A stretch of DNA of 64,000 bases from Enterovibrio calviensis DSM 14347 (GTDB taxonomy: Bacteria > Pseudomonadota > Gammaproteobacteria > Enterobacterales > Vibrionaceae): positions 39,403-103,402 of the forward strand of contig NZ_JHZA01000019.1 of the NCBI RefSeq assembly GCF_000621165.1, in the 5' to 3' direction. Each line of letters starts with the position of its first letter. The first letter of the stretch is position 1. Below are positions 1-10,913 of the stretch, piece after piece. Made by a program: the position numbers and the translations under genes. The notes below the pieces were generated by a model. The model saw nothing but the letters and a program-made list of their open reading frames with translations. It was not told the origin of the DNA and did not search any database.

Positions 1-1
1 T

Positions 2-1054
2 GACTTCAATCGCTTTATGGTAAAAAACAAAAGCTATATAGAGCCTATGATCGATGAAAGCCGTCATGGTTTTTACGGAGAAACGGCGCGTTCCTCTCTC
101 CCCGCATTGCTCGCGGTCATCAACCAAGCCTATCAGCATGCCAGTGTGGACAACGCTAAGCTCGAGCAACATAAAGCAACTTTTGTCGCTAATGAAACCC
201 AGCACCATGACTCGATCTATGGCAAAACATACCGAGCTATCAATAAAAGTTTGTATCAATCATCTTCTGTACGCTATCACTTCACACCAGAACAGTACCA
301 AGCCGTCACTATTGAACAAGTCAAAGAGGCATTTCAGCAGCTTTTCAACGTCAACCGCGGGCTCACTGTTGTCATTGCGGGAAATCTCTCAGAGGAAGAA
401 CTCAAGCCTTTAGCACGTACTTATCTTGCGAGCATGACGTTTGTCGATAAACCGCAGATGCCACGTTATGACATTCATATGCAGACGGGTAAAACGAAGA
501 ACGTGCATGCATTTGGTGTACGTGGCAACAATGTCGAACTTCTTACTGCACTGGTTAATACAGCGCCAGAAAAAGACGCCAAAGCGCACTTTATTAGTGA
601 TATGGCTGGTCGCATTATGACGCAAAGGTTGCTGGAGAAAATTCGTGAAGATGCTAGCTTGGACTACTATCCACATGCATTTGTTATGTGGCCCGACCGA
701 GCAGAACAGCAATTGTTTTTGTTTGTATCAAATGTGTCATTGATTAGGCGCGAACAGGCCAAAGAGCGCGTTGCTCAGGTGGTCGATTCTTTAGGAGAAG
801 GCGTCACAGATGAAGAGTTTTCAAGCACGGCCGCACAATTGTCTCAGGCGTTAAACGAGGGGCTGACGCTTCCAAAAGAACAAGCAAGGATGATGTTCAA
901 CTATGTCCTGAGTGGTTCAGATCCAAAAGCCGTGACTAACCCAGATTCGGCCCTGGATACGATCACTAAAGAAGAACTAGAAAGCTATATGGCAAGTTTT
1001 GTCAGCAAGAATGCCCTGCGGCATGAAGTGATAAACCTTCCATCAGCCAACTAA
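2..1054 (+). CDS. M16 family zinc peptidase, C-terminal part (5' end outside window)
   Basis: The reading frame is open to the window edge, so the start is missing; about 350 residues are present. The sequence has the look of the non-catalytic C-terminal half of insulinase/PqqL-type M16 peptidases: a repeat of the M16 fold with the core phrase 'GLTVVIAGNLSEEELKPLA' and later 'RIMTQRLLEKIREDASLDYY', which matches the conserved 'L.e.iRe..glaY' region of the family. The HXXEH zinc motif belongs to the N-terminal half and would lie upstream. Such proteins are usually periplasmic or outer-membrane-linked and degrade peptides. The assignment to M16 is firm; PqqL-like is an inference. A hairpin terminator follows directly. 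Confidence 0.8.
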   Translation, partial: DFNRFMVKNKSYIEPMIDESRHGFYGETARSSLPALLAVINQAYQHASVDNAKLEQHKATFVANETQHHDSIYGKTYRAINKSLYQSSSVRYHFTPEQYQAVTIEQVKEAFQQLFNVNRGLTVVIAGNLSEEELKPLARTYLASMTFVDKPQMPRYDIHMQTGKTKNVHAFGVRGNNVELLTALVNTAPEKDAKAHFISDMAGRIMTQRLLEKIREDASLDYYPHAFVMWPDRAEQQLFLFVSNVSLIRREQAKERVAQVVDSLGEGVTDEEFSSTAAQLSQALNEGLTLPKEQARMMFNYVLSGSDPKAVTNPDSALDTITKEELESYMASFVSKNALRHEVINLPSAN

Positions 1055-1056
1055 AC

Positions 1057-1095
1057 AAAAGCCGGGCAATTCAATTCGCCCGGCTTCTTTTTATC
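1057..1095. terminator. Bidirectional Rho-independent terminator
   Basis: The hairpin GCCGGGC/GCCCGGC has A-rich and T-rich flanks and lies between the convergent M16 peptidase and tatD-family genes, so it can stop both transcripts. Confidence 0.8.
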
Positions 1096-1123
1096 ACTCT
1101 TTCTCTGCAAACTGTCAGCGTAT

Positions 1124-1900
1124 CTATCGCTTCGCTTGGGAGAATAACTTGAAGAAATTCTCTGTCGTGACTTTCGCTACTTCTTCTCCCGACACGCCTT
1201 TCAGCAACCCAACATAGTCGGCCACTTCTCTCACGTACGCAGGTTGGTTTTCTTTGCCACGATATGGGATCGGCGCTAAATACGGAGAGTCGGTTTCTAC
1301 CAACAGTTTTTCTAATGGCAAGCGACGAACCACATCTTTTAGCTCTGACGCTTTATTAAACGTCACTATGCCTGAAATTGAGATATAGAAGCCAAGCTCA
1401 ATCGCTGCTTCTGCCATCTCATAGCTTTCAGTAAAGCAATGCAATACACCGCCTACAGCCTGCGCATTTTCTTCACGAAGAATTTGCAAGGTATCTTCAC
1501 GCGCCATGCGGGTGTGAATGATCAACGGCTTATTCAGTTCAACGGCAAGACGAACATGCTGACGAAAAGCATCTTTTTGTTTTTCTGCCAGTTCTGGCTG
1601 ATAGTGGTAATCCAAGCCAGTTTCACCGATTGCTACCACGCGCTCATCAGACGCAAGTTGCTTCAAGGTGTCGTAGTCAAATCCTTCTTCGATATCAAGA
1701 GGATGGACGCCACACGATGCGAATACGTTATCGTACGGGCGAATCAACTCCATCATTTTTGGGAAACTTTTTAGGGTCACACCGACAGACAACAAATAAT
1801 CCACGCCGCGCTGCTTGGCCTTTTCAACCACATCAGCAACGTCTGTGTGTAATTCGTCATAGTTAAGTTTGTCGAGGTGGCAATGCGAGTCGACTAGCAC
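1124..1900 (-). CDS. ycfH: TatD family metal-dependent hydrolase (YcfH-like)
   Basis: TatD-type amidohydrolase fold with two-metal ligands. The N-terminal 'DSHCHLD' supplies the HxH metal pair, 'GETGLDYH' the glutamate, 'IHTR' and 'HCFTES' the further histidines, and 'ETDSPYLAP' the final aspartate. I place the start at the GTG at 1900, because GGAG lies eight bases before it; an upstream in-frame TTG lacks such a site. That gives 259 residues, close to E. coli YcfH. Members act as 3'-5' DNA exonucleases or D-aminoacyl-tRNA deacylases. It is the last gene of the holB-tmk-mltG-pabC group, the usual position of ycfH in gammaproteobacteria. Confidence 0.9.
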   Translation of the reverse strand: MLVDSHCHLDKLNYDELHTDVADVVEKAKQRGVDYLLSVGVTLKSFPKMMELIRPYDNVFASCGVHPLDIEEGFDYDTLKQLASDERVVAIGETGLDYHYQPELAEKQKDAFRQHVRLAVELNKPLIIHTRMAREDTLQILREENAQAVGGVLHCFTESYEMAEAAIELGFYISISGIVTFNKASELKDVVRRLPLEKLLVETDSPYLAPIPYRGKENQPAYVREVADYVGLLKGVSGEEVAKVTTENFFKLFSQAKR

Positions 1901-1962
1901 GTCACTTTCTCCGATTAGCAAAAGGATTAAAGCGAGGGAGTATACCCTCGCGCTTTATTAAT

Positions 1963-2928
1963 TTATTCATTAAAGGCCGATAACCAGCGACTAAGCAAAA
2001 GCTCGCTGTTTAGACCTGTGTGTTTGGCAAGTTCCGCTTTCAATCGGTTAAGTGCCATTAACTGAGACATCACTTTCGCCAGCGGAACTGTTTTAGCGAT
2101 CTGCTGTAACGAGGTCAAGGCATCACAATGCACAATGGCTTCTTGAGACCCTTGTTGGGTCTTAACTACATCAAGCAATAAGAAGCTTAGCCAGTTAAGG
2201 CCTTCTCGCTGAAACTTGGTCAACAAGTCCGTTAAGGTAAACAAGCCTTGGCGGTTAGTGACAAACGCAACAAATGCATCAACCACTGCTTGGTGTTTTA
2301 CTGCACTACCCTCTTCAATAAACGCTTTAGCCGCGAGTGGCGCACCGCGATTAATGCGAATTACCTGTAAGGGCACAGAATCGAATAACTCGCCCTCTAC
2401 CCATCGTTTCACGATGCTTTCTTCAGGTAACTTTGGCTTCCACTTGTTACAGCGGCTAACAACCGTGGGCAGCATGTTGTCGATGGACTCAGAAAGTAAG
2501 ATGAAGTGACAATGTGATGGCGGTTCTTCAAGGGTTTTCAACAACGCATTGGCTGCAGCTTCACCCATACGATCGGCATTTTGTACCAAAATAACGCGTT
2601 CGCCACCCAACTGAGAGGTTTCCCACGCATACTGGTTACCCGCACGCACCGCATCCACACCAAGTTGCTTGCCTTCAGATTCAGGCTTCAACCAGTGAAA
2701 ATCGGGATGTGTGTCTGCATCAAACAGCTTACAGCTATGGCAAACACCACAAGGCTCAACGACGCCATTTTTACACAGCACCGTTTTTGCGAGCATAGCA
2801 GCAAGGGCTAGCTTTCCGCTGCCTTTCGGCGCGCTTAACAAAACGGCATGGTGCAGGCGATCCTGACCTAACAATTGTTGCCAATTGCCCCACAGTTCGC
2901 CGTGCCAAGGGTATACATTAGCCTGCAT
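1963..2928 (-). CDS. holB: DNA polymerase III subunit delta'
   Basis: Clamp-loader subunit of the AAA+ family. The N-terminal domain has a P-loop-like 'APKGSGK' near residue 33 and the zinc-binding cluster '[10 protein letters not shown]' typical of delta' and tau/gamma. The '[13 protein letters not shown]' segment is the sensor region conserved in clamp loaders. The C-terminal third is the all-helical collar domain. Length 321 residues is normal. The start overlaps the end of tmk by about ten bases, so translation of the two is probably coupled. Confidence 0.95.
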   Translation of the reverse strand: MQANVYPWHGELWGNWQQLLGQDRLHHAVLLSAPKGSGKLALAAMLAKTVLCKNGVVEPCGVCHSCKLFDADTHPDFHWLKPESEGKQLGVDAVRAGNQYAWETSQLGGERVILVQNADRMGEAAANALLKTLEEPPSHCHFILLSESIDNMLPTVVSRCNKWKPKLPEESIVKRWVEGELFDSVPLQVIRINRGAPLAAKAFIEEGSAVKHQAVVDAFVAFVTNRQGLFTLTDLLTKFQREGLNWLSFLLLDVVKTQQGSQEAIVHCDALTSLQQIAKTVPLAKVMSQLMALNRLKAELAKHTGLNSELLLSRWLSAFNE

Positions 2929-3553
2929 GATTCAGCCAAGATTTGAGTGCTGCACAAATATCTCTGGTCACGTCCTCAATCGACTGAGAGGCGTCGATGA
3001 TCACGATACTGTTATCAGCATTCGCCAGTTCCAGATATCGCTCACGAGTGCGATAGAAAAAGTCCAATTGCATTTTTTCGATACGATCGAGTTCACCACG
3101 CGCTTTCGCTCGCGCTAGGCCAATCGCTGGGTCGAGATCCATATATAAGGTAAAGTCTGGGCGAAAATCTCCCAGCACGGTGTCACGCAGGTTTTGCATG
3201 AGGCCTTTGTCAAATCCACGACCGCCGCCTTGATAAGCCTGAGATGACATGTCGTGACGATCGCCAACCACAAACGCGCCGCGAGCTAATGCCGGCTTGA
3301 TGACATTATCAACCAGCTGAATACGAGCAGCATAAAGAAGCAACAGCTCAGCCATGTCCGTTAACGGCTCATCAGGATGGCCTTCTTTAACAAGCGCACG
3401 CATTTGTTCCGCTAGCGGTGTACCGCCAGGCTCGCGTGTCGTTTCAATGTCTGATACGCCGCTTGCTTTTAGGGTTTCAATTACATTTTGGATAGCAGTG
3501 GTTTTACCCGCGCCTTCCAAGCCTTCTACGACGATAAATTTTCCGCTATTCAT
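2918..3553 (-). CDS. tmk: Thymidylate kinase
   Basis: Phosphorylates dTMP to dTDP. The P-loop 'GLEGAGKT' stands near residues 11-18, the DR(x) nucleotide-binding motif appears as '[18 protein letters not shown]', and the lid region is rich in arginines. Length 211 matches the bacterial family. It overlaps mltG upstream by four bases (ATGA) and holB downstream, so it sits inside a tightly packed operon that also carries pabC, as in E. coli. Confidence 0.97.
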   Translation of the reverse strand: MNSGKFIVVEGLEGAGKTTAIQNVIETLKASGVSDIETTREPGGTPLAEQMRALVKEGHPDEPLTDMAELLLLYAARIQLVDNVIKPALARGAFVVGDRHDMSSQAYQGGGRGFDKGLMQNLRDTVLGDFRPDFTLYMDLDPAIGLARAKARGELDRIEKMQLDFFYRTRERYLELANADNSIVIIDASQSIEDVTRDICAALKSWLNHAG

Positions 3554-4563
3554 TGGGCTCTTAATACTTTTAGATACTGTCTTACTGCGCGGTTGTGCTC
3601 CGCGAGCGTCTTAGAAAAGTTATGTCCACCGAGACCATCGGCAACAAAATAAAAATAGGGTGTATCCGAAGGGTTAGCAGCGGCAAATATCGACGCTTTA
3701 CCCGACATGGCGATTGGCGTTGGCGGTAACCCATTAATCGTATATGTGTTGTAAGGTGTCGGCGTTCGCAGATCTTTCTTACGAATATTACCATCGTATT
3801 TGTCACCCATGCCGTAAATCACGGTTGGGTCTGTCTGCAAACGCATCCCTTTATTGAGGCGATTCACAAACACAGATGCGACTTTACCCCGCTCTTTGTC
3901 CACCGCCGTTTCTTTTTCAATGATCGACGCTAACGTAAGAAGATCATATTCAGATTTAATCGGAAGCCCTTCTTGTCGTTGCTCCCAAGCCTGATTTAAT
4001 GCGTTTTGTAGCTGACCCGATGCGCGTTTAAGAATCGCAATATCACTCTCACCGGACACATAGTGGTAAGTCTCAGGCAATAGTAGCCCTTCCAACTTAT
4101 CAACGCTCAGACCTAGAGCTTTCGCAATATCAGGTTCAGACATCCCATCAGTATCGTGGATGATATGGTCTGTTTTTGCCAATTGAGTACGCCATTCTTT
4201 GAATGTGCTTCCCTCAACAAACGTGATGGCAAACTGGTGCTCTTTACCCGAGCGCGCAACAAGGAAAACATCAGAAAGTGTCATTCCCGGTTCAATTTGA
4301 TAGGTGCCCGCTTTCAACCGCGTCAGCTCAGGGTGAGTTTTTGCCGCCCAACGCGCCCATTGAGAGCTATCGACGATATCTTCTGAGACCAACTTTCGAG
4401 TGAACGAATGGTAGTTTGCTCCGTCTGGAACCGTCACCAATTGGTTAGCATCTATTTTAATAGCGCCATTCACATAGCCTTCAATTTGACCATGAACCCA
4501 GTATGCGCCGCCCATTGCAGCTACCACTAAAAACAATAAAACTAGGGCGATCTTCTTAATCAC
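3550..4563 (-). CDS. mltG: Endolytic murein transglycosylase MltG
   Basis: A single N-terminal membrane helix (residues about 3-22) is followed by a LysM-like domain and the YceG catalytic domain. The catalytic glutamate appears in 'ASIIEKET' at residue 218, the same number as in E. coli MltG, and the conserved '[10 protein letters not shown]' and '[15 protein letters not shown]' blocks follow. MltG cleaves nascent glycan strands at the inner membrane and helps set their length. The start overlaps the stop of pabC by four bases and the end overlaps tmk, which implies coupled translation. Confidence 0.97.
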   Translation of the reverse strand: MIKKIALVLLFLVVAAMGGAYWVHGQIEGYVNGAIKIDANQLVTVPDGANYHSFTRKLVSEDIVDSSQWARWAAKTHPELTRLKAGTYQIEPGMTLSDVFLVARSGKEHQFAITFVEGSTFKEWRTQLAKTDHIIHDTDGMSEPDIAKALGLSVDKLEGLLLPETYHYVSGESDIAILKRASGQLQNALNQAWEQRQEGLPIKSEYDLLTLASIIEKETAVDKERGKVASVFVNRLNKGMRLQTDPTVIYGMGDKYDGNIRKKDLRTPTPYNTYTINGLPPTPIAMSGKASIFAAANPSDTPYFYFVADGLGGHNFSKTLAEHNRAVRQYLKVLRAQ

Positions 4564-5369
4564 GCATTCAACCTCAATGTAAGAGCTTTACACGCCGCAT
4601 CACTGCTATAGCGTGTTTGTTCTATACAACGAACGGGAACTAACCCCATCACTGCATTAGTTATAAATACTTCATCTGCGGAAAAAATGACGTCCGCATC
4701 CTCAGTCACAATATCAATTTGGAATCCTTCCAACTGTGCTGCCTGAATCACCTCTGCACGCATTGTACCTTCTACACCAGACAACGAAAGATCTGGTGTA
4801 AAAAGCGTGTCGCCTTTTCGCCAAAAAAGATTGGAAGCAGAAGTTTCAATCAGCTTCCCGTTAAGGTCGCACACCACACCATCTTCAACATCTTGAGCGT
4901 TCAACTCTTGCTTGATCAGAACCTGTTCAAGGCGATTGAGGTGCTTGAGTCCAGCAAGTGGAGATAAACCTAATCGTTGTTTGAGCATGACCATCTGTAT
5001 GCCCTGCTCTTGCCATTGCTTATAGTGCGAAGGATAAGCATGCGAAGACACGACAACACTTGGAGTGTGACAACCTTCAGGGCTGTAACCTCTGCCGCCA
5101 CTGCCTCTCGTCACCACCACTTTGACTATGCTCTTGATTTCCGCTTTTAAGGAATCAGCCACCTGAGCCACAGACAGTGTCAAATGCTGCCAATCTATAC
5201 CCTCTATACCTAGCTGAGCAGTGTTGGCTTTCAGGCGGTCTTGATGGCGCGACCAAGAGCGCACCACTCCGGACTCAACCAGCATGGTGGTGTAACATCC
5301 ATCGCCATATTGCAGCCCCCTATCAGTGATAGGCAGGAGGTCGGCAGGCTGTCCGTTAAGCAGGATCAT
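4560..5369 (-). CDS. pabC: Aminodeoxychorismate lyase
   Basis: Class IV PLP-dependent enzyme that releases pyruvate from 4-amino-4-deoxychorismate to give p-aminobenzoate for folate synthesis. Visible family features are 'DRGLQYGDGCYTTMLV' at the N-terminus, the PLP lysine in 'GLKHLNRLEQVL', 'ETSASNLFW' and 'GVEGTMRA'. Length 269 is normal. It lies downstream of fabF but a strong hairpin terminator separates the two, so pabC-mltG-tmk-holB probably also has its own promoter in the gap. Confidence 0.95.
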   Translation of the reverse strand: MILLNGQPADLLPITDRGLQYGDGCYTTMLVESGVVRSWSRHQDRLKANTAQLGIEGIDWQHLTLSVAQVADSLKAEIKSIVKVVVTRGSGGRGYSPEGCHTPSVVVSSHAYPSHYKQWQEQGIQMVMLKQRLGLSPLAGLKHLNRLEQVLIKQELNAQDVEDGVVCDLNGKLIETSASNLFWRKGDTLFTPDLSLSGVEGTMRAEVIQAAQLEGFQIDIVTEDADVIFSADEVFITNAVMGLVPVRCIEQTRYSSDAACKALTLRLNA

Positions 5370-5390
5370 TGTTCATCCTTGAAAAGCAGA

Positions 5391-5426
5391 AAAAAAAACG
5401 GCCCGATATCAACTATCGAGCCGTTC
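5391..5426 (-). terminator. Rho-independent terminator after fabF
   Basis: Read on the minus strand, ACGGCTCGATA pairs with TATCGGGCCGT with one mismatch, and a run of eight T follows. It closes the fab operon before pabC. Confidence 0.8.
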
Positions 5427-5442
5427 TATTCTATCAAAAAAC

Positions 5443-6681
5443 TTACATTTTTTTGAAGATTAACGAACCGTTGGTGCCGCCAAAGCCGAAGGAGTTACAC
5501 AGGGCGTACTCCATGTTCACTTGACGCGCTTCATGAGGGACGTAATCCAGATCACAACCTTCATCGACATTGTCTAGGTTAATCGTCGGCGGTACCGCTT
5601 GATCAACTAATGCCATGATGGTGAAGATAGATTCAGCAGAACCTGCAGCACCCAACAAGTGACCTGTCATCGATTTGGTCGAAGACACCATGGTTTTGTC
5701 TGCAGCAGCGCCCATTGCCAAACGAATACCTTTCGTTTCAGCAACATCACCCGCAGGTGTCGACGTACCGTGTGCGTTCACATAACCGATTTCTTCTGGT
5801 GTGATGCCCGCATCGCGGATTGCCGCTTTCATTGCGAGTGCGCCACCAGAGCCGTCTGCACTTGGTGAAGTCATATGGTAAGCATCGCCACTCATACCGA
5901 AGCCAACGAGCTCACAGTAGATTTTCGCGCCACGCGCTTTAGCAAACTCGTACTCTTCAAGAACCATGACGCCTGCACCGTCACCCAGAACAAAACCATC
6001 GCGGTCTTTGTCCCAAGGGCGCGAAGCGGCTTGTGGGTCATCGTTACGAGTTGACAGTGCTTTTGCCGCGGCAAAACCACCAATACCAAGCTCTGTGGAT
6101 GCTTTCTCTGCACCGCCAGCAACCATCGCGTCCGCATCGCCGTATGCAATCATACGTGCCGCGTGACCGATGTTATGAAGGCCAGTGGTACAAGCAGTCG
6201 AAATCGCGATGTTTGGACCGCGAAGACCGTAATTAATTGAAACGTGACCGGCGATCATATTTACAATGGTCGACGGTACAAAAAATGGGCTAATTTTGCG
6301 TGGGCCTTTCTCGACATACGCACGGTGGTTTGATTCGATCAAGCCGAGACCACCAATACCAGAGCCAATAGCTACACCGATACGCTCTGCATTCTCTTCT
6401 GTGACTTCTAAACCAGAATCTTCAAGTGCTTGCACACTTGCAGCGATACCATATTGGATAAACAAATCCATTTTCTTGGCATCTTTCTTAGAGATGTAAT
6501 CTTCACAGTTGAAATCATTCACCATCCCAGCAAATTGGGTTGCGAAACCAGTGGTATCGAAATGTTGGATGGTTTGAATTCCGCTTTGGCCTGCCAGCAA
6601 GGCTTTCCAAGAAGATTCAACGGTGTTACCTACAGGTGATAACATCCCCATGCCAGTGACAACAACACGACGCTTAGACAC
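5443..6681 (-). CDS. fabF: Beta-ketoacyl-ACP synthase II
   Basis: Condensing enzyme that elongates acyl-ACP with malonyl-ACP. The catalytic triad is visible: Cys164 in 'STACTTG', His304 in '[11 protein letters not shown]' and His341 in '[11 protein letters not shown]'. The 412-residue length and the glycine-rich C-terminus '[13 protein letters not shown]' are typical of FabF. It lies 98 bp downstream of acpP, with an attenuator-like hairpin in the gap. Confidence 0.98.
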   Translation of the reverse strand: MSKRRVVVTGMGMLSPVGNTVESSWKALLAGQSGIQTIQHFDTTGFATQFAGMVNDFNCEDYISKKDAKKMDLFIQYGIAASVQALEDSGLEVTEENAERIGVAIGSGIGGLGLIESNHRAYVEKGPRKISPFFVPSTIVNMIAGHVSINYGLRGPNIAISTACTTGLHNIGHAARMIAYGDADAMVAGGAEKASTELGIGGFAAAKALSTRNDDPQAASRPWDKDRDGFVLGDGAGVMVLEEYEFAKARGAKIYCELVGFGMSGDAYHMTSPSADGSGGALAMKAAIRDAGITPEEIGYVNAHGTSTPAGDVAETKGIRLAMGAAADKTMVSSTKSMTGHLLGAAGSAESIFTIMALVDQAVPPTINLDNVDEGCDLDYVPHEARQVNMEYALCNSFGFGGTNGSLIFKKM

Positions 6682-6731
6682 GATGATATTCTCCGGAGAA
6701 AAGGTGTAATTTGAAATTTTCGGGGTCTTAG

Positions 6732-6762
6732 AAAAAACTCAGGCGGTCAAGGTGACCGCCTG
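6732..6762 (-). terminator. Attenuator-like terminator between acpP and fabF
   Basis: On the minus strand CAGGCGGTC pairs perfectly with GACCGCCTG around a five-base loop, and AGTTTTTTC follows. It would let most transcripts end after acpP, so that acyl carrier protein is made in excess over FabF. Confidence 0.75.
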
Positions 6763-6779
6763 GAAGGATCTTGTTCTGA

Positions 6780-7016
6780 TTACTCAGACGCGCCTACAAC
6801 GTAATCAATCGCTGCTTGGACGGTAGTGATCTTCTCTGCTTCTTCGTCTGGGATCTCTGTATCGAATTCTTCTTCCAGAGCCATTACCAACTCAACAGTG
6901 TCAAGTGAATCTGCGCCCAGATCGTCAACGAAAGATGCTTCGTTTTTAACTTCAGCTTCGTCTACGCCTAGTTGCTCAACGATGATTTTTTTAACGCGTT
7001 CTTCGATGTTGCTCAT
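6780..7016 (-). CDS. acpP: Acyl carrier protein
   Basis: Small acidic four-helix carrier of 78 residues. The phosphopantetheine attachment site is Ser37 in '[12 protein letters not shown]'. It carries growing acyl chains for FabF, FabG, FabH and FabD, all encoded beside it. A 157-bp gap separates it from fabG, enough for a separate promoter. Confidence 0.99.
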   Translation of the reverse strand: MSNIEERVKKIIVEQLGVDEAEVKNEASFVDDLGADSLDTVELVMALEEEFDTEIPDEEAEKITTVQAAIDYVVGASE

Positions 7017-7173
7017 ATTAATACTATTCCTTACAAGATACGCAGATGCGATATGTGCAGTAGTTTATTCAATAATGTGGAAGTTGCAACACCCTATATG
7101 CTGGTCAAACCACGATATGCTCGATAAACAGCCGGAGTTTGACCTGTATCATTTCGTGTTGCAACTTTAATGT

Positions 7174-7908
7174 TTAAATCATGTACATGCCGCCGTTAAC
7201 ATGAAGTGTCTCACCTGTGATATAAGCTGCATCAGCTGACGCTAAGAAAGCGACAGTAGCAGCAATTTCACGTGGATCACCCAGTCGTCCAGCAGGTACT
7301 TGAGCAAGTGTTGCTGTGCGCTGATCATCAGTCAGCGCTTTTGTCATATCGGTTTCGATGAAACCTGGAGCAACAGTATTTACGGTAATTCCGCGTGATG
7401 CAACTTCTCGTGCCAGAGATTTGGTGAAGCCCACAACTCCAGCTTTCGCTGCCGCGTAATTCGCCTGTCCTGCATTACCCATGGTACCAACAACGGAGCC
7501 TACGTTGATAATACGGCCATGACGTTTTTTCATCATTGCGCGCATCACGGCTTTCGACATGCGGAAAATAGACGTCAAGTTGGTGTCCATAATGTCCTGC
7601 CACTCATCATCTTTCATTCGCATCAGAAGGTTATCACGGGTAATACCTGCGTTATTTACCAGGATATCAATATCGCCAAACTCTTCTTTAATCGATTTCA
7701 AAACAGCATCAACAGACTCAGCTGACGTCACGTTCAGTGCGAAACCTTTGCCATTTTCACCCAGATAATCACTGATTGCTGCGGCACCGCTCTCAGAAGT
7801 GGCAGTACCTACGACTGTCGCACCACGTTCAACAAGGAGTTCTGCGATAGCACGGCCAATACCGCGGCTTGCGCCTGTTACAAGAGCAATTTTTCCATTC
7901 AGGTTCAT
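7174..7908 (-). CDS. fabG: 3-oxoacyl-ACP reductase
   Basis: NADPH-dependent short-chain dehydrogenase of the fatty acid cycle. The cofactor motif 'TGASRGIG' is at residues 11-18 and the catalytic Ser138, Tyr151 and Lys155 are in place ('YAAAKAG'). I chose the ATG at 7908 because AAGGA lies about ten bases upstream and the resulting 244 residues equal E. coli FabG; the frame is open further upstream but that part does not resemble the family. Confidence 0.98.
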   Translation of the reverse strand: MNLNGKIALVTGASRGIGRAIAELLVERGATVVGTATSESGAAAISDYLGENGKGFALNVTSAESVDAVLKSIKEEFGDIDILVNNAGITRDNLLMRMKDDEWQDIMDTNLTSIFRMSKAVMRAMMKKRHGRIINVGSVVGTMGNAGQANYAAAKAGVVGFTKSLAREVASRGITVNTVAPGFIETDMTKALTDDQRTATLAQVPAGRLGDPREIAATVAFLASADAAYITGETLHVNGGMYMI

Positions 7909-7969
7909 GAGTTTTCGTTCCTTTATAACAGCGGCCAGTTTTTTTGTGACTGTCCGCAATTCCCAGAAA

Positions 7970-8893
7970 TTACTTCGCCGCTTCCAGCGATGCTGAATCA
8001 TTCACTGCTGCCGCATTCAGGCTGCGGTCAATACGTTTTGCTAGGCCAGTTAATACTTTACCTGGACCCATTTCCAACAGCAGCTCAACGCCTTCGCTTG
8101 CCATCTTCTCAACACTTTCTGTCCAACGAACTGGGCCATACAGTTGGCGAACCAACGCGCTCTTAATCGCCGCTGGATCAGTCTCAGTTGCGACATCCGC
8201 GTTGTTGATCACAGGAATCGATGGCGCAGAAAACGCGATACTCTCAAGTGCAACAGCTAGCTTATCTGCTGCCGGTTTCATCAATGCACAGTGAGAAGGA
8301 ACAGAAACTGGCAAAGGCAAAGCACGTTTTGCGCCTGCTTCTTTACACAATACGTTTGCACGTTCTACTGCTTCTTTATTACCAGCAATAACCACTTGGC
8401 CCGGTGAATTGAAGTTAACAGGAGAAACAACTTCACCCTGTGCCGCTTCTTCACACGCTTTTGCAATCGCGTCGTTATCAAGGCCAATAATGGCTGACAT
8501 CGCGCCTACACCGGCAGGCACAGCTTCTTGCATCAATTGACCACGAAGCTCAACCAATTTAACGGCTTCTTTAAAATCAATAACGCCCGCACAAACAAGT
8601 GCTGAGTACTCACCCAAGCTATGACCAGCCATAACCGTTGGCTGAACACCGCCTTGTTGCTGCCAAACACGCCAGATCGCCACAGATGCGCTCAATAGTG
8701 CAGGCTGGGTGCGATGCGTTTGATTAAGATCAGTGTCGGGACCATTTTGCACAAGTGCCCAAAGGTCGTAACCCAACACCTCAGATGCTTCTGAAAATGT
8801 TTGTTTTACTACATCAAATTGCTCACCCAGTTCTGACAACATGCCCACAGTTTGTGAACCTTGACCTGGGAAAACCACAGCAAAGTTAGACAT
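7970..8893 (-). CDS. fabD: Malonyl-CoA:ACP transacylase
   Basis: Loads malonate from CoA onto ACP. The nucleophile is Ser92 in 'GHSLGEYSAL', with the catalytic His in 'PVSVPSHCALM' near residue 200. The N-terminal 'VFPGQGSQTVGM' is diagnostic. Length 307 is standard. It follows fabH by 14 bp and precedes fabG, the conserved order. Confidence 0.98.
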   Translation of the reverse strand: MSNFAVVFPGQGSQTVGMLSELGEQFDVVKQTFSEASEVLGYDLWALVQNGPDTDLNQTHRTQPALLSASVAIWRVWQQQGGVQPTVMAGHSLGEYSALVCAGVIDFKEAVKLVELRGQLMQEAVPAGVGAMSAIIGLDNDAIAKACEEAAQGEVVSPVNFNSPGQVVIAGNKEAVERANVLCKEAGAKRALPLPVSVPSHCALMKPAADKLAVALESIAFSAPSIPVINNADVATETDPAAIKSALVRQLYGPVRWTESVEKMASEGVELLLEMGPGKVLTGLAKRIDRSLNAAAVNDSASLEAAK

Positions 8894-8907
8894 CGATATT
8901 TTCCTTT

Positions 8908-9873
8908 TTAAAACTTAATCAGAGCAGAACCCCAGGCGAAACCACCGCCAAAGGCCTCAAGCAAAATCGTTTGGCCGCGTTGAATGCGTCCGTCTCTTAC
9001 TGCCTCATCGAGCGCAGTAGGGACAGAAGCGGCAGACGTATTGCCGTGTCTATCTAGGGTAATCACGACCTGATCCATCGACATCGCAAGTTTCTTAGCC
9101 GTTGCTTTAATAATGCGGAAGTTGGCTTGATGTGGTACCAACCAGTCGATCTCTGACTTGTCCATACGATTCGCATCAAGTGTTTCTGACACGATGTTAG
9201 CCAGTTGCGTAACAGCAACTTTAAACACGTCGTTTCCAGCCATTTCTAGCCATGCATCTTGCGCGACCGGATTATTAGCGCCAGCACGCTCAGGAAACTT
9301 CAGTTTAAGCAACTCGCCAAACTTACCGTCAGCGCGAAGGTGCGTTGAAATAATTCCAGGCTCTTCACTGGCACTTACGATTGCTGCTCCAGCACCATCA
9401 CCAAACAGAATGATGGTCGAACGATCTTCTGGATCGCACTTGTGCGATAGACGATCGGCTCCAATGACGAGAGCATTACGTGCCATACCTGACTTCACGT
9501 ACTGATCTGCCACGCTTAAAGCATAAACAAACCCGGAACAAGCAGCAGCAATATCAAACGCAGGGCAACCGCTAATCTCCAGCATTGCTTGTACATCACA
9601 AGCTGCTGCAGGAAATGCGTTTTCACCACTCGTCGTAGCAAAGATAATTAGATCAATGTCTTGCTTGTCAATCTGTGCCATTTCAATGGCTTGACAGGCA
9701 GCGTGATAACCCATCGTCGCCACTGTTTCGTCTTCAGCAGCGATACGACGCTCTTTAATACCAGTACGAGCCATGATCCACTCATCGCTGGTATCCACCA
9801 TTTTTTCAAGATCCGCGTTAGAACGGATTTGCGCAGGCAAATAACTGCCTGTGCCTAAAATCTTACTGAACAT
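8908..9873 (-). CDS. fabH: Beta-ketoacyl-ACP synthase III
   Basis: Starts fatty acid synthesis by condensing acetyl-CoA with malonyl-ACP. The catalytic Cys112 ('[11 protein letters not shown]'), His ('[10 protein letters not shown]') and Asn ('HGNTSAAS') are all present. Length 321. The start is only five bases from the end of plsX, so the two are translated from one message. Confidence 0.98.
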   Translation of the reverse strand: MFSKILGTGSYLPAQIRSNADLEKMVDTSDEWIMARTGIKERRIAAEDETVATMGYHAACQAIEMAQIDKQDIDLIIFATTSGENAFPAAACDVQAMLEISGCPAFDIAAACSGFVYALSVADQYVKSGMARNALVIGADRLSHKCDPEDRSTIILFGDGAGAAIVSASEEPGIISTHLRADGKFGELLKLKFPERAGANNPVAQDAWLEMAGNDVFKVAVTQLANIVSETLDANRMDKSEIDWLVPHQANFRIIKATAKKLAMSMDQVVITLDRHGNTSAASVPTALDEAVRDGRIQRGQTILLEAFGGGFAWGSALIKF

Positions 9874-9878
9874 GAAGA

Positions 9879-10904
9879 CTAATAATGCCTCTCGAGTAGT
9901 ACGGCTTCCAAACGGTCACATATCTTTTTAGGTATTTGCCGTTCGACTTCGTGTACCGCTTCACCGATAGCGTGTTGGAAAGCGGATATATCAGCACGTC
10001 CGTGGCTTTTCACTACAATGCCGCGCAATCCTAACAGACTTGCACCATTGTACTGGTCGGGGTTCAGGTTATTTAGCGATTTAAATAGACTGCCAAATAG
10101 CCATTTAGCCACCAGTTTCTTGAATGGGTTCTCGAGTATATGCATTTTTAGACTTTCTAAAAATAACCTCGCGACACCTTCACTGGTTTTCAGGCTAACA
10201 TTACCGACGAATCCATCGCAGACAATCACGTCGGCTTTTCCTGTATAGAGTTGGTCACCCTCAACATAGCCGATGTAATTAACCGCAGAACACTGTTGCA
10301 GCATTTCTGAACAGCGTTTAACCAAATCATTCCCTTTAATTTCTTCCTCACCGATATTCAGCAGTGCCACTGATGGTTGACGACCTAACTCTTCTTCAGC
10401 GAGTACGGCCCCCATAACGGCAAATTGAAATAACGTATCGGCATCTACTGAAACATTCGCGCCTAAATCTAATAGCCAGCTTTTGTGGTCTCCTAACGTT
10501 GGAAGCTCAGAGATCAAAGCAGGTCTGTCGATACCAGGAAGTAGTTTCAATAGCATTCGGGAGAGTGCCATCAAGGCACCAGTGTTACCAGCACTGACGC
10601 AAGCATCTGCTTTGCCTTCAGCAACCAGTTCAAGGGCGACACGCATAGATGATCCTTTGCTTGAGCGAAGCGCTTGCGAAGGACGGGTGTCATTGGCGAT
10701 AGAAGATTCCGCATGAACAATTGATATGCGGGAGGCGTTATTATGACCCAGCAATACGAGCTGGCGGGTGATCTCAGCATGATCACCGACGAGTACGACT
10801 TTTAACGAAGGGAAATGCAACAATGCCTGCACGGAGGCAGGCACTGTTATCTGGGGACCGAAGTCCCCACCCATCGCATCAAGTGCAATGGTTAGACCAG
10901 ACAA
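9879..10904 (-). CDS. plsX: Phosphate acyltransferase PlsX
   Basis: Makes acyl-phosphate from acyl-ACP, the first step of phospholipid synthesis by the PlsX/PlsY route. The N-terminal '[11 protein letters not shown]' and the '[14 protein letters not shown]' block are family signatures, and '[14 protein letters not shown]' lies near the dimer interface. Length 341 is normal. It sits between rpmF and fabH as in most gammaproteobacteria. Confidence 0.98.
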   Translation of the reverse strand: MSGLTIALDAMGGDFGPQITVPASVQALLHFPSLKVVLVGDHAEITRQLVLLGHNNASRISIVHAESSIANDTRPSQALRSSKGSSMRVALELVAEGKADACVSAGNTGALMALSRMLLKLLPGIDRPALISELPTLGDHKSWLLDLGANVSVDADTLFQFAVMGAVLAEEELGRQPSVALLNIGEEEIKGNDLVKRCSEMLQQCSAVNYIGYVEGDQLYTGKADVIVCDGFVGNVSLKTSEGVARLFLESLKMHILENPFKKLVAKWLFGSLFKSLNNLNPDQYNGASLLGLRGIVVKSHGRADISAFQHAIGEAVHEVERQIPKKICDRLEAVLLERHY

Positions 10905-10913
10905 GGCTCAACC

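Noticed and set aside
1901..1921. TTG at 1921 as start of the TatD-family gene.
   Set aside because: The GTG at 1900 has GGAG at the right distance and gives the family's N-terminus.
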